Positions 34,776 to 43,401 of a stretch of 64,000 nucleotides of DNA are shown here, piece by piece (position 1 is the stretch's first letter; every line of letters begins with the position of its first letter). The stretch comes from JAPLHP01 sp963720375. GTDB taxonomy: Bacteria > Chloroflexota > Dehalococcoidia > UBA2247 > RBG-13-53-26. Location of the stretch: contig CAVRFM010000005.1 of the NCBI GenBank assembly GCA_963720375.1, positions 1 through 64,000 on the forward strand, given 5' to 3'. A program made the translations under genes and the position numbers. The notes beneath the pieces were generated by a model, which was not told where the DNA came from, searched no databases, and saw only the letters and a program-made list of their open reading frames with translations.

Positions 34776-34792
34776 GTTTCTCGCTCAGAGGT

Positions 34793-34823
34793 CATTGCGA
34801 GGAGCGTAGCGACGAAGCAATCT
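34793..34823. repeat. Short interspersed inverted repeat (ATTGC/GCAAT type)
   Basis: ATTGC (34794-34798) and GCAAT (34817-34821) bracket GAGGAGCGTAGCGACGAA. I know sequences of this form as abundant interspersed repeats in several bacterial genomes. Only one copy was found by eye here. The remaining part of the gap 34675-34928 contains nothing else that I recognise. Confidence 0.5.
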
Positions 34824-34928
34824 CTGTAGTTCCTACCCTGCCCTCTGTGATCCATGAGCTATGTATCATCCACGAATCAGGCCTGAGTTGGAAGACAGAA
34901 ACTGGCAACCAGCTACGGCAATTTTGGT

Positions 34929-36755
34929 TCAGAGGCAAAACGACAATCCCATCTTCTCCAGCGTTTCTCGCTTCGGCCGGCCAGTCTCCGTATCCCATCC
35001 AAACTCACCGTAGGCGCCCAATAGCATTCTATCGACATCGGGTACATTAGCCTCCGTCCCGCCATCTTTCAAGGGCTGCAGGAGAAGATTGGGCAGGCGA
35101 TCATCGGCTCGAGTGACTCCAAGTCGCAGATTGAGCATTCGCTTGATCGTCACTATCCGTTTGCCTAATGTCATTAGGTCTTCCGCTCCCAGCCTCCAAC
35201 CTGTGATACTGTCAAGGGCAGCAAGCACCTTGTCCACGCCCGGGTTCTGAAATTGACACAGGATGAGCGAGTTGTACAGGTTTCGCCACGCCTGTTGTCG
35301 TGCTGCCGTACGGCCCTTTTCTTCTGACGAATCGAACCGATCGCCAGGCTCGATGCCCAGTTCAACAGCTGGGCCCTGGCCCATGTCGACTCCGTACATG
35401 TCGCCTTCCATATGGCAAGCGCCCCGTGGTGACAGGGCATAACTCACTACCATCCCACTGAAAGCACGTGGGTCGTGCATCGGTACTTCCATCCTGTTCA
35501 CAACCACTGCCAGTTCGGGCACTCCGAACTTCTTGGCCAAAGCCATGCTTCCTTCTGCCAGAAGACCGCCAAAACCCTCTCGCCGAGCGATCATCTCCAC
35601 GAGGTGGTGTGTCATTCTGATATCACCATAACGTATGTCAAATCCCCCTGTGGATGCCGTAGTCAAGATGCCCCGCTCGAACATTTCGCAGGCTAGGGCT
35701 ATGGTACACCCCACGCTGATGGTATCGAGCCCATGAACGTTGCACAAATGTCCTGCGTAGATCACATCTTCCAGGTTGCTAACCATAGCCAGACTCCCGA
35801 ATGCTCCCAGTGTCTCATACTCAGGGCCATCCACTTTCGCCAGTCCGTATGTGGGCGCGCGAGTCTCGCGCCCACAGGCAATGGGACAGCGGTAGCACGC
35901 AGTTCTCCTGTTGAGGTACTGCTCTGTCATGAGCACCCCAGACAGGTCGGCGGCCTTATCCCATTCTCCTTGCTGGTAATAGCGGATGGGAAGGTCACCG
36001 AACATGAGCGCCACGTCCCACGCACCTGCAGTACCTGCCAGGCGGAGCGACTTCGCTGCAACATCATCCTCCACAGCAGCAAGAATCTCCCGCGTCACGC
36101 GCTGGAATGCCTCAGGATTGGCCAGTGGAACTCGAGCCGAGCCTCGGAAGCCGATGGCCTTGAGTTTCTTGGCTCCCATGACAGCACCCAATCCACCCCT
36201 GGCTGCTGCACGGCCGTGATCGTTCATCACTGCAGCCATTTTCACCTGGTTCTCTCCGGCTACGCCAATGCAGGCCACCCGAGCCTTTGCGTCACCCATG
36301 GCCTTGCGCACCCATTCCTGAGTAGCATAAGAATCAGCTCCCCAGACCTCGGTCGCATCGCCCAACCGAGCTTTCCCCTCCATGACCGAGATCCAGGTTG
36401 GTCTGGCAGCCCGGCCACTAATGACGATCCCATCGTACCCGGCGAACCTCATCTCTGGCCCGATGAAGCCGCCTGTGTTTGCTTCACCCCAAATGCCAGT
36501 GAGCGGTGAGAGTGCACATACGCTACAGCGGCCGGCTGAAGGCACGGCTGTGCCCACGAGCGGGCCAGTCATGAAGACCAACGGATTGTCCGGCCCAAGT
36601 GGGTCGGTGTGCGCGTCTACCATGTCGTATATCAGACGGGCTGCCATACCGCTGCCTCCGACGAAGGCCCGGCAATACTCCTCGTTGATATCCTCATCCC
36701 ACAGGTCTCCAGTAGTAAGATCTACCCTCAGGAGCTTTCCCATGTAACCATTCAT
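34929..36755 (-). CDS. Tungsten-type aldehyde:ferredoxin oxidoreductase
   Basis: A 608-residue oxygen-sensitive enzyme that oxidises aldehydes to acids with ferredoxin, or reduces acids in reverse. The N-terminus GYMGKLLRVDLTTGDL is the family's opening. Pterin-binding blocks are GRCSVCALSPLTGIWGEANT and GVAGENQVKMAAVMNDHGRA with RGGLGAVMGAKKLKAI. The iron-sulfur cysteines are in CYRCPIACG near residue 285 and a later Cys (SLILCQFQNPG). Tungsten (or molybdenum) bis-pterin is expected from the family. It reads convergently to the fad operon and is followed upstream by an alcohol dehydrogenase, a pair suited to acid-aldehyde-alcohol conversion. The start has GGAGGTGAT upstream. Confidence 0.93.
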   Translation of the reverse strand: MNGYMGKLLRVDLTTGDLWDEDINEEYCRAFVGGSGMAARLIYDMVDAHTDPLGPDNPLVFMTGPLVGTAVPSAGRCSVCALSPLTGIWGEANTGGFIGPEMRFAGYDGIVISGRAARPTWISVMEGKARLGDATEVWGADSYATQEWVRKAMGDAKARVACIGVAGENQVKMAAVMNDHGRAAARGGLGAVMGAKKLKAIGFRGSARVPLANPEAFQRVTREILAAVEDDVAAKSLRLAGTAGAWDVALMFGDLPIRYYQQGEWDKAADLSGVLMTEQYLNRRTACYRCPIACGRETRAPTYGLAKVDGPEYETLGAFGSLAMVSNLEDVIYAGHLCNVHGLDTISVGCTIALACEMFERGILTTASTGGFDIRYGDIRMTHHLVEMIARREGFGGLLAEGSMALAKKFGVPELAVVVNRMEVPMHDPRAFSGMVVSYALSPRGACHMEGDMYGVDMGQGPAVELGIEPGDRFDSSEEKGRTAARQQAWRNLYNSLILCQFQNPGVDKVLAALDSITGWRLGAEDLMTLGKRIVTIKRMLNLRLGVTRADDRLPNLLLQPLKDGGTEANVPDVDRMLLGAYGEFGWDTETGRPKRETLEKMGLSFCL

Positions 36756-36807
36756 GGATCACCTCCGTCCTGTGGCTGCCTTGCTGGCGAGATCGACGGA
36801 TCCGGAT

Positions 36808-37972
36808 TCAGAAGTCTACTGATCTACCCTCGTAAGCATATAGAAAGATCTGGCGCAACTCTTCGTACGTCGGCGAGCGAGGTGCCGTGACCATCTGCGT
36901 GTCATTGAATGCGTCATCCACAAGCTTGTCCAACTGCGTCTCATAGTCCTGACGCTCAACATGTGCTTCAGTGATGCAGATCGGATTGCCGATCCTCTGA
37001 CTTAGACTGCGGACATGCTGAGCTATCGACCTGGCTGCCTTCTCATTCGTCTCACTCGAGAAGCCGAGAGCAACAGCCACCTCGGCGAAACGCTCCGGAG
37101 TTTCCCGGGCGGCGAACTCGATGGTGTACGGCAGGAAGAGTGCAACAGCACGACCGTGGGGAATATGGAACACTGCGCCAAGTGCATGCCCCATAGCATG
37201 AGCCACAGAAGCCATCGAGTTGCCAAAACCTAATCCTGCGCACGTTGCAGCGTTGTGCATCCGCTCACGAGCCTCCATGTCTGAGCCATTGGCCACAGCC
37301 AGAGGCAGATAGGCGAACACCTGGCGGGCAGCTTTAAGACAAAGGCCATCGGTCAGATCCGTGTGCCAACTGCTGGTGTACCCTTCAACAGCATGGGTGA
37401 GCGCATCCATCCCCGTGTCGGCAGTCAACTGCGGAGGCATGCCCTTGGCCATCTCCGGGTCCACTATTGCCATGTCGGCAACATTCTCACGGTTACCCAA
37501 ACCCATCTTTCGTTTCTGCTCACTATCTGTGAGCACTATGGCCCAGGTCACCTCTGCCCCGGTGCCGCTGGTGGTGGGAATTGTGACGAGGCGTGCTTTC
37601 TTGCGCAACCCAATATGGATGAGGGGGTTTATGTCTGCAGGCTCAAGGTCAGGGCGTTCATAAAGAACCCAGATTGCCTTCGCGGCATCCATCGCCGAAC
37701 CGCCTCCCAGTCCAATAATCCAGTCAGGCTCTGACTTCCGGGCTAGCTCCGCTCCCAGTTTGACTGTCTGGACACTGGGCTCTGGTTCCACGCCATCGAA
37801 GACATCCATCTTCAGGCCGGCCTTGTCCAGATGGCCTCTGATCATAGGTCAGCAGACTTGTCCTGGAGAGCCTGGCATCAGTGACTATGAAGGCCTTGCG
37901 TCCCTCCAGCCTGTCCAACTCATCAAGAGCTCCTTCACCAAAGACGATCTGCGGCGAGACGAAGTACCACAT
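36808..37972 (-). pseudogene. Iron-containing alcohol dehydrogenase, interrupted by one extra base
   Basis: An NAD(P)-dependent group III alcohol dehydrogenase. The N-terminal part starts MWYFVSPQIVFGEGALDEL and reads FIVTDARLSRTSLLT, then leaves frame near 37845. The rest begins MIRGHLDKAGLKMDVFDGVE and contains the cofactor block IIGLGGGSAMDAAKAIW, the TSGTGAEVTWAIVLTD block, and the iron ligands in TADTGMDALTHAVEGYTS and MASVAHAMGHALGAVFHIPH. Removing one base at the join gives a normal 387-residue protein. Lying 52 bases upstream of the aldehyde oxidoreductase on the same strand, it probably works with it. An error in the sequence is likelier than loss of function. Confidence 0.88.
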
Positions 37973-37984
37973 ACTTCACCCCCA

Positions 37985-38407
37985 CTACTTCTGCGGTTGA
38001 TCTCCAAAGTCGGTTGGCACCTTCGAGCAGCAGGCAATGATCTCCTTCGCTGCTTTAGGGTAGCGCATGACTTTCATGAGATTGCCTTGCAGCTTGAGCT
38101 TGCCGGTCATGAGCCCCTGAATCGGGTCCAGTTTCCCTTCGATCACCCTTCGCCAAGTGCTGTAGGGAGCTCGGATTGTGAAATCCGCCTTGCGCTCATT
38201 CTCGCTCGCGACCATGGCCGCATCCGGGCTCTTGCCGTGTAAGAGACTGAGGAAGAAGTAGGTTCGGCCCTGATGAGATTCATCCGGTTCAATTACGAAT
38301 ATGAAGTCGCCCTCCCAGTCCTTGGCTGCTCTCTCGTAGTCTTTGCTCTCATTGAGCTGACGGCTGACTTCCTTTATCCACTCGTCTGAGATTAATTTGA
38401 TGGCCAT
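37985..38407 (-). CDS. SCP2-type sterol/lipid-binding domain protein
   Basis: A 140-residue single-domain protein of the sterol carrier protein 2 fold, which binds acyl chains or acyl-CoA in a hydrophobic tunnel. Evidence: FIFVIEPDESHQGRTYFFLS, ADFTIRAPYSTWRRVIEGKLD and GLMTGKLKLQGNLMKVMRYP, the last being the conserved core of SCP2 domains. There is no signal peptide, so it is cytoplasmic. It is the first gene of a three-gene run with the alcohol dehydrogenase (12 bases) and aldehyde oxidoreductase, which suggests fatty acids or fatty aldehydes as cargo. AGGAGGTGAGC precedes the ATG. A candidate extended -10 (TGGTATACT on the minus strand, about 38468-38476) lies upstream. Confidence 0.85.
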   Translation of the reverse strand: MAIKLISDEWIKEVSRQLNESKDYERAAKDWEGDFIFVIEPDESHQGRTYFFLSLLHGKSPDAAMVASENERKADFTIRAPYSTWRRVIEGKLDPIQGLMTGKLKLQGNLMKVMRYPKAAKEIIACCSKVPTDFGDQPQK

Positions 38408-38652
38408 GGCTCACCTCCTCTGACGTGGACACTGGTGTGTGGCTACTGTAACAGTGCGGTATCGCTGGCAGTATACCATCATTTTCCCATCAATTGTTAG
38501 GGCCCCCTTTTACTTAACATAAATCATCGCTAATTGCTGATTACGGGTGCTTGCCGCAGGTATTCCGTATCCTGACTTGCTTGAGCATGAACTCGGCCAT
38601 ATCTGCGCCAAAAATTCTTACTCCTGACGCACAATGGTCCGTGGTTCGTTGT

Positions 38653-39753
38653 TCAATCCCACTGAAAGAACCGTATCGTCACGCCGAGGCAGGCAATTGC
38701 CCATGCCGCCAATACGGCAATATCCGTGGTCATGGAGTGCAGCGGGGTTCCGGCTACCATGATCTGCCTCAGGGCGTCGTTGAGATAGGTCAACGGGAGA
38801 ATCTTCACCAGTGGTTCGATGAAGGCAGGCATGTTGGCGACGCTGAAGAAAGTGCCGGAGAGGATCATCATCGGCAGGTTGACAATCTGGACGACGGGAA
38901 TTGCCGATTCCTGTGTTTTGACAAGAGCCGCAATCAGATAACCGAGACTGACAAAGACGAGCGATCCAAGGAGAATGATTCCACATAGACTAAGCCAGTT
39001 GCCGACCATCCGCACATCGAAGACAAGACGGCCTACCAGGATGATCAGCGCGGCGGAAGCCAAGATGACTATCATGCGGAATACCACATCCCCCAAGACC
39101 AGCATTGATCGACGGAGGGGCGTGGAGCCCAGTCGCTTGATGATATGGGCCTGCCTCTGCTGAATGACGGGCAGTCCTCCCTGGACGCCGATGAACATCA
39201 ATGTCATGCCCAGTATGCCTGGCAGAAGGAAGTCGATATATCTCAATTCGTGCGACTGAACGCTTGTCTGTTGCATGCCAATGAGTGGCGTATATCCCCC
39301 CAGCTGCTGGTCTATGGCGTTGATCACCTGGTATAGAGCGGGAATCAGCGTCTGCTGGTTTACCGTCTAGACTGGCGTCATAGTAAACCTGAACGTTATC
39401 GCTTTGACCGGAGCCCAAGGTGTCCATCCCGGCGGGGACGATCTATCACGGCATCAAGGTCGCCGTTTTTGAGCGAGGCTAATAGATCGTCGAGGTTCCC
39501 ACTCTGAGTCTTGAAATTCCTTCTGATTGCTTTGGAGGACCACGCTCTCCAGACCTTGGGTTATGTATGCGGTAGTTCGAGGTGAACCCTCATCGGCCAG
39601 TCCCACCTTGAAAGTCTGGGTGCCCATGTTCTGAAAGGCCCAGCCGAAAAGCAGGATGAAGATGATGGGGAAGATGAAGCTGAAGAACAGGGCTCCCCGG
39701 TTCCTGACGAACTGCTTGTACCGGGCCACAAATACGGCGCCAAAGGCTCTCAA
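38653..39753 (-). pseudogene. ABC-2 permease, second copy, several frameshifts
   Basis: This is a diverged duplicate of the intact permease at 41010-42113, with the same start (MRAFGAVFVARYKQFVRNRG) and the same end (RFFQWD versus RFFRWD). The N-terminal membrane segment and the C-terminal five-helix domain (residues about 145-365) are well preserved. Between them the frame changes three times: after QKEF near 39515, after DAVI near 39440 and after YYDAS near 39366. Each is explained by one extra base, and removing them would give about 365 residues. Either the second copy is decaying after duplication, or the repeated region is badly assembled. Confidence 0.85.
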
Positions 39754-40681
39754 TCTCTTATCCTCTTCCCGGTCAATTTCAGAAAGACGTCCTCCAACGT
39801 AGCTTGCCGGACTGACAGCTCAGACAGTTCGGCTGATCTCTGTGAGGCCAAACCCAGCAGTCCGGAGATGGCGGAAGGGATGTTGTTGGTGTAGACGATG
39901 ATATCGTCCCCCTCCTTGATTACTTTGGAGACATCCGGCAGGCTGGCCAGAACTTGATCGCCAGGGTATTCCTTCATCTTGAACTGAATGGCGCTCTCTT
40001 TGATGTTGGACTCAATCAGCCGCTGGGGGCTGTCCAGGGCGATTATCTGCCCGTAGTCCATAATGGCGATTCGGTCACAAAGTCGCTGGGCTTCCTCCAT
40101 GTAGTGCGTCGTCAGTACCACCGTCTTCCCAGCCGCTGCGGAAAGTCTCAATCACTTCCCACATGGCCCGGCGTGCTTGAGGATCCAATCCCGTGGTGGG
40201 CTCGTCAAGGAAGATTATCTCCGGGTCATTGACGAAGGCTAGAGCTACCGAGAGACGCTGCTGCTGGCCTCCTGAAAGGTTCCGGAAGAGAACATCTCTG
40301 GCTTTCCTGTAGAGAGGCCAGATCGATGATCTGCGATGTCGGAACCGACTTCTTGTACAGGCTGCGGAAGAAGTTGATGATTTCTCGTACTTTGAGATCA
40401 GGGAAGAGGGCCGGACTTTGTGATTGTACCCCGATGCGTTCCTTCACCGCTCTGGTGTCTTTGGAGACATCCATGCCAAGCACGGTAGCCGAACCACTGT
40501 CAGCGCTGCGCAGCCCTTCGATTATCTCTACCGTCGTGGTCTTTCCGGCACCATTCGGGCCGAGCATGCCGAAGACCTCTCCCTTGGTTACGCTGAAGCT
40601 GATTGCGTTCACAGCCTTGACATCTCCATAGGCCTTAACGAGATTGCTGACTTCGACTACTGTTTCAGGCGTGGCATTCAT
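39750..40681 (-). pseudogene. ABC transporter ATPase, second copy, two frameshifts
   Basis: A duplicate of the intact ATPase at 42110-43039. Walker A (MLGPNGAGKTTTVEIIEGL) lies in the first frame. A +1 shift near 40305 moves the signature LSGGQQQRLSVALAFVNDP and Walker B EIIFLDEPTTGLDPQA into a second frame. Another +1 shift near 40137 moves KTVVLTTHYMEEAQRLCDR and the C-terminus into a third. Deleting two bases gives exactly 309 residues, the length of the intact copy. The end overlaps the permease start by four bases, as in the intact pair. Confidence 0.88.
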
Positions 40682-40705
40682 TTTTCATCAATGGTTTTAT
40701 GGCAT

Positions 40706-40725
40706 TGACATTCTTATCGTTGTCA
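40706..40725. promoter_or_regulatory. Inverted repeat upstream of the second ABC copy
   Basis: TGACA (40706-40710) and TGTCA (40721-40725) flank 10 bases, about 25 bases before the ATPase start of the second copy. It is spaced like a one-turn repressor site. The upstream gap between the two ABC copies (40682-41009) otherwise shows only sequence duplicated from the 3' flank (from about 40938), including the word CATGAACTCGGCCATATCTG, which also occurs at about 38586. Confidence 0.35.
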
Positions 40726-41009
40726 GTAAATGACCACCAATATTACCCTACTCTGGTGAAAATTGTACAACTTCCAGTTCATGGTGTCATACCAGAGTCC
40801 AAAATGTGCAACTCTGCCGCCGCCCAAGCCTGTCTTCCGAGGGATATATCCAGGTACTTAGCCAACTATCTTTCAGGTCATGCCATAAAGCAACTTTGGT
40901 GGATGTCCGGATTTGTCGATGTGGAATAGTTATGTTTGGGCATGAACTCGGCCATATCTGCGCGAGAGATTCTTACTCCTGATGCACAAAGATTGCCGTG
41001 GCTCGTTGT

Positions 41010-42113
41010 TCAATCCCACCGGAAGAACCGTATCGTAATGCCGAGGCAAACGACTACCCACCCCGCCATTACGGCGATATCCGTTGTCATCGAGTGCAAT
41101 GGAGTGCCTTCTACCATGATTTGCCTCAGGGCATCAGAGAGATAGGTCAATGGCAGGATCTTTATCACAGGTTGGATGAAGGAGGGCATGCTGGTCACCT
41201 GGAAGAAAGTGCCGGAGAGGAACATCATCGGCATGGTGATGACATTGATGATGGGTATTGCGGCTTCCTCGGTCTTCACCAACGCCGCCATCAGGTAACC
41301 CAGGCTGGTAAAGACGAGGGCTCCAAGAATCACGATTCCGCAAAAACTGAACCAGTTGCCGACCATCTGCACATTAAAGGCAAGTTGACCCACCAGAACG
41401 ATCAGGGCCGCCGTAAGAAGAACCAGTATCATGCGGAAGGTCAGATCACCAAGAACCAGTGTTGAACGCCGCAAGGGAGTGGAGCCCAGACGCTTGATGA
41501 TATGTGCCTGCCTTTGCTGGATGATCGGCATGGCGCCATAGACACCGGTGAACATCAGGGACATGCCCAATATGCCTGGTACCAGGTAGTCGATGTACCT
41601 CAACTGGTGCGTTTGAGTGCTGTGCTGCTCCATACCGAGGAGTGGAGAGGTTCCTTGCAGTTTCTGGTCTATCCCGTCGATTACCTGATTCAGGATGGGA
41701 ATCAGGGTCTGCTGATTGACGGTTCGGGTGGGGTCGTAGTAAACCTGAACATTCGCAGGTTGCCCCTGACTTAATAAGGAGATGTCCATGTTCTCCGGGA
41801 TGACTATCACTGCATCGAGGTCACCCTTTTTGAGTGACTGCATCAGCTCGTCCAGCGCCCCTTCCTGGATCTCAAATACCTTATGGTTCTTATCTGTAGT
41901 TACATTGTCCAGGCTTTGTCTCAGGATACCGGTGCTGTTGGGGGAACCCTGATCAACCAGCCCCACTTTGAAGGTTTGTGTGCCTGCATTGCTGAAAGCC
42001 CAACCGAAAAGCAAGATGAACATGATCGGGAAGATAAAGGTGAAAAACAGGGCGCCTCTGTCCCTGATGAACTGCCTGAGATGCACTACGAATACGCTCG
42101 CGAAAGCTCTCAA
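41010..42113 (-). CDS. ABC-2 type transporter permease
   Basis: A 367-residue membrane protein. One membrane helix is near the N-terminus (FFTFIFPIMFILLFGWAF), an external domain spans residues 45-170, and a C-terminal group of five helices starts with the family block YLVPGILGMSLMFTGVYGAM and includes LGSTPLRRSTLVLGDLTFRM. This layout is typical of ABC-2 exporters of the drug, lantibiotic or polyketide type. It overlaps the ATPase by four bases (ATGA), so the pair is coupled. The substrate is unknown. The transcript reads on into the damaged duplicate pair downstream. Confidence 0.92.
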   Translation of the reverse strand: MRAFASVFVVHLRQFIRDRGALFFTFIFPIMFILLFGWAFSNAGTQTFKVGLVDQGSPNSTGILRQSLDNVTTDKNHKVFEIQEGALDELMQSLKKGDLDAVIVIPENMDISLLSQGQPANVQVYYDPTRTVNQQTLIPILNQVIDGIDQKLQGTSPLLGMEQHSTQTHQLRYIDYLVPGILGMSLMFTGVYGAMPIIQQRQAHIIKRLGSTPLRRSTLVLGDLTFRMILVLLTAALIVLVGQLAFNVQMVGNWFSFCGIVILGALVFTSLGYLMAALVKTEEAAIPIINVITMPMMFLSGTFFQVTSMPSFIQPVIKILPLTYLSDALRQIMVEGTPLHSMTTDIAVMAGWVVVCLGITIRFFRWD

Positions 42114-43039
42114 TCCCTTATCCTCTTACCGGTCAATTTGAGAAAGACGTCCTCAAGCGTAGCCTGCCGGACGAAAAGCTCGGACAGCTCTGACGACTTC
42201 GCTGAAGCCAGGTTCAGCAGTGCAGATATAGCGGAGGGGATGTTGTTTGTGTAAAGGATGATGTCGTCCCCCTCCTTGACTACTTTGGTTACACCAGAAA
42301 GGTTGGTCAGGGCTTCATCGCCGGGATAGTTCGTCATCTTGAACTGAATGGCGCTCTCCTTAATGTGCTGTTCAATCATGCGTTGGGGACTTTCCAGGGC
42401 GATTATCTGTCCGTGATCCATGATGGCAACCCTGTCACAGAGCCGCTCTGCTTCCTCCATATAATGCGTGGTCAGAAAAACTGTTTTGCCTGTCATGTGG
42501 AAATTCTCGATCACTTCCCACATAGCGCGGCGTGCCTGAGGGTCCAATCCTGTGGTCGGCTCATCCAGGAAGATAACATCCGGATCATTGACAAAGGCCA
42601 AAGCTACCGACAGCCGCTGCTGCTGACCACCTGAAAGGTTTTGGTAGAGAACCTTACGGCTTTCTTCGAGAGCAGCCAGTTTGATGATGTCCGACGCAGG
42701 AATGGATTTCTTGTACAGGGTGCGGAAAAAGTTGATGGTTTCCAGTACCGTCAACTTCGGGTAGAGCGCAGGCTGTTGTGATTGCACCCCTATACGTTCT
42801 TTTATGGCACGGACGTCCCTGGAAACGTCCATGCCAAGCAGTGTCACTATGCCGCTATCAGCAGTGCGCAGCCCTTCGATTATCTCTACCGTTGTGGTCT
42901 TTCCGGCACCATTCGGGCCGAGCATGCCGAAGACCTCCCCCTTGGTTACGCTGAAGCTGATTTCGTTGACAGCCTTGAGGTCTCCATAGGACTTAACGAG
43001 ATTGCTGACTTCGACTACTGTTTCGGGCGTGGTATTCAT
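42110..43039 (-). CDS. ABC transporter ATP-binding protein (ABC-2 exporter)
   Basis: A 309-residue ATPase: Walker A GMLGPNGAGKTTTVEII, signature NLSGGQQQRLSVALA, Walker B VIFLDEPTTGLDP, and switch His TTHYMEEAERL. The C-terminal extension of about 80 residues (YPGDEALTNLSGVTKVVKEG, then RQATLEDVFLKLTGKRIRD) is the DrrA/CcmA-type regulatory tail of exporter ATPases. There is no good ribosome-binding site and the promoter -10 box lies only 13 bases upstream of the ATG, so translation may be nearly leaderless. It diverges from the kinase/regulator gene at 43402, which may control it. Confidence 0.93.
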   Translation of the reverse strand: MNTTPETVVEVSNLVKSYGDLKAVNEISFSVTKGEVFGMLGPNGAGKTTTVEIIEGLRTADSGIVTLLGMDVSRDVRAIKERIGVQSQQPALYPKLTVLETINFFRTLYKKSIPASDIIKLAALEESRKVLYQNLSGGQQQRLSVALAFVNDPDVIFLDEPTTGLDPQARRAMWEVIENFHMTGKTVFLTTHYMEEAERLCDRVAIMDHGQIIALESPQRMIEQHIKESAIQFKMTNYPGDEALTNLSGVTKVVKEGDDIILYTNNIPSAISALLNLASAKSSELSELFVRQATLEDVFLKLTGKRIRD

Positions 43040-43051
43040 TACTTGGTCAAT

Positions 43052-43079
43052 AATTTACCGCAGCATTCCTAAACGTCAA
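43052..43079 (-). promoter_or_regulatory. Promoter of the ABC exporter operon, near-leaderless start
   Basis: On the minus strand TTGACG (43079-43074) and TAAATT (43057-43052) are 16 bases apart. Transcription would begin about 6 bases before the ATG at 43039, leaving no room for a ribosome-binding site. Confidence 0.55.
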
Positions 43080-43291
43080 CGATCACCAAGGTCGGTCTGA
43101 GTCTCTGGCCACATGCTCCGGCCCAAAGCGATCGCATACACATAATTGTACCGTACCTCAGAAATAACTGCGAAATTTCTTCGCTCCCCCGATTCCTGGT
43201 AGGCCATAGGCTGGTCTGATACCCGCGTTTCCTGCGACCACGCCATCCCTGATCGAGTCCCCTTGTCAGTTGCCCAGCCGGCTGATATTGC

Positions 43292-43320
43292 TGCCCTGGT
43301 GCCAGGCAGCATGCTATAAT
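43292..43320 (+). promoter_or_regulatory. Extended -10 promoter with palindrome, upstream of the sensor/regulator
   Basis: TGC-TATAAT (43312-43320) is an extended -10 element with no good -35. Directly upstream the imperfect palindrome TGCCCTGG-TG-CCAGGCA (43292-43308) could be an activator or repressor site. The start codon of the sensor gene is 82 bases downstream. The rest of the divergent gap 43080-43290 shows nothing that I recognise. Confidence 0.5.
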
Positions 43321-43401
43321 CGGGCTGGGTCAGGATTCCGGGCGGGACAAGAGGCCCTCCATTTTCAAATCGCAACGGTGGTGGGCTACAGGAGGATTAC
43401 C

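Noticed and set aside
35733..36509. Open frame of 258 codons on the plus strand
   Set aside because: It is antisense to the aldehyde:ferredoxin oxidoreductase and has the composition of a codon shadow.
40699..40929. 76-codon plus-strand frame between the two ABC copies
   Set aside because: No ribosome-binding site and no protein-like features; the region is promoter and duplicated flank sequence.
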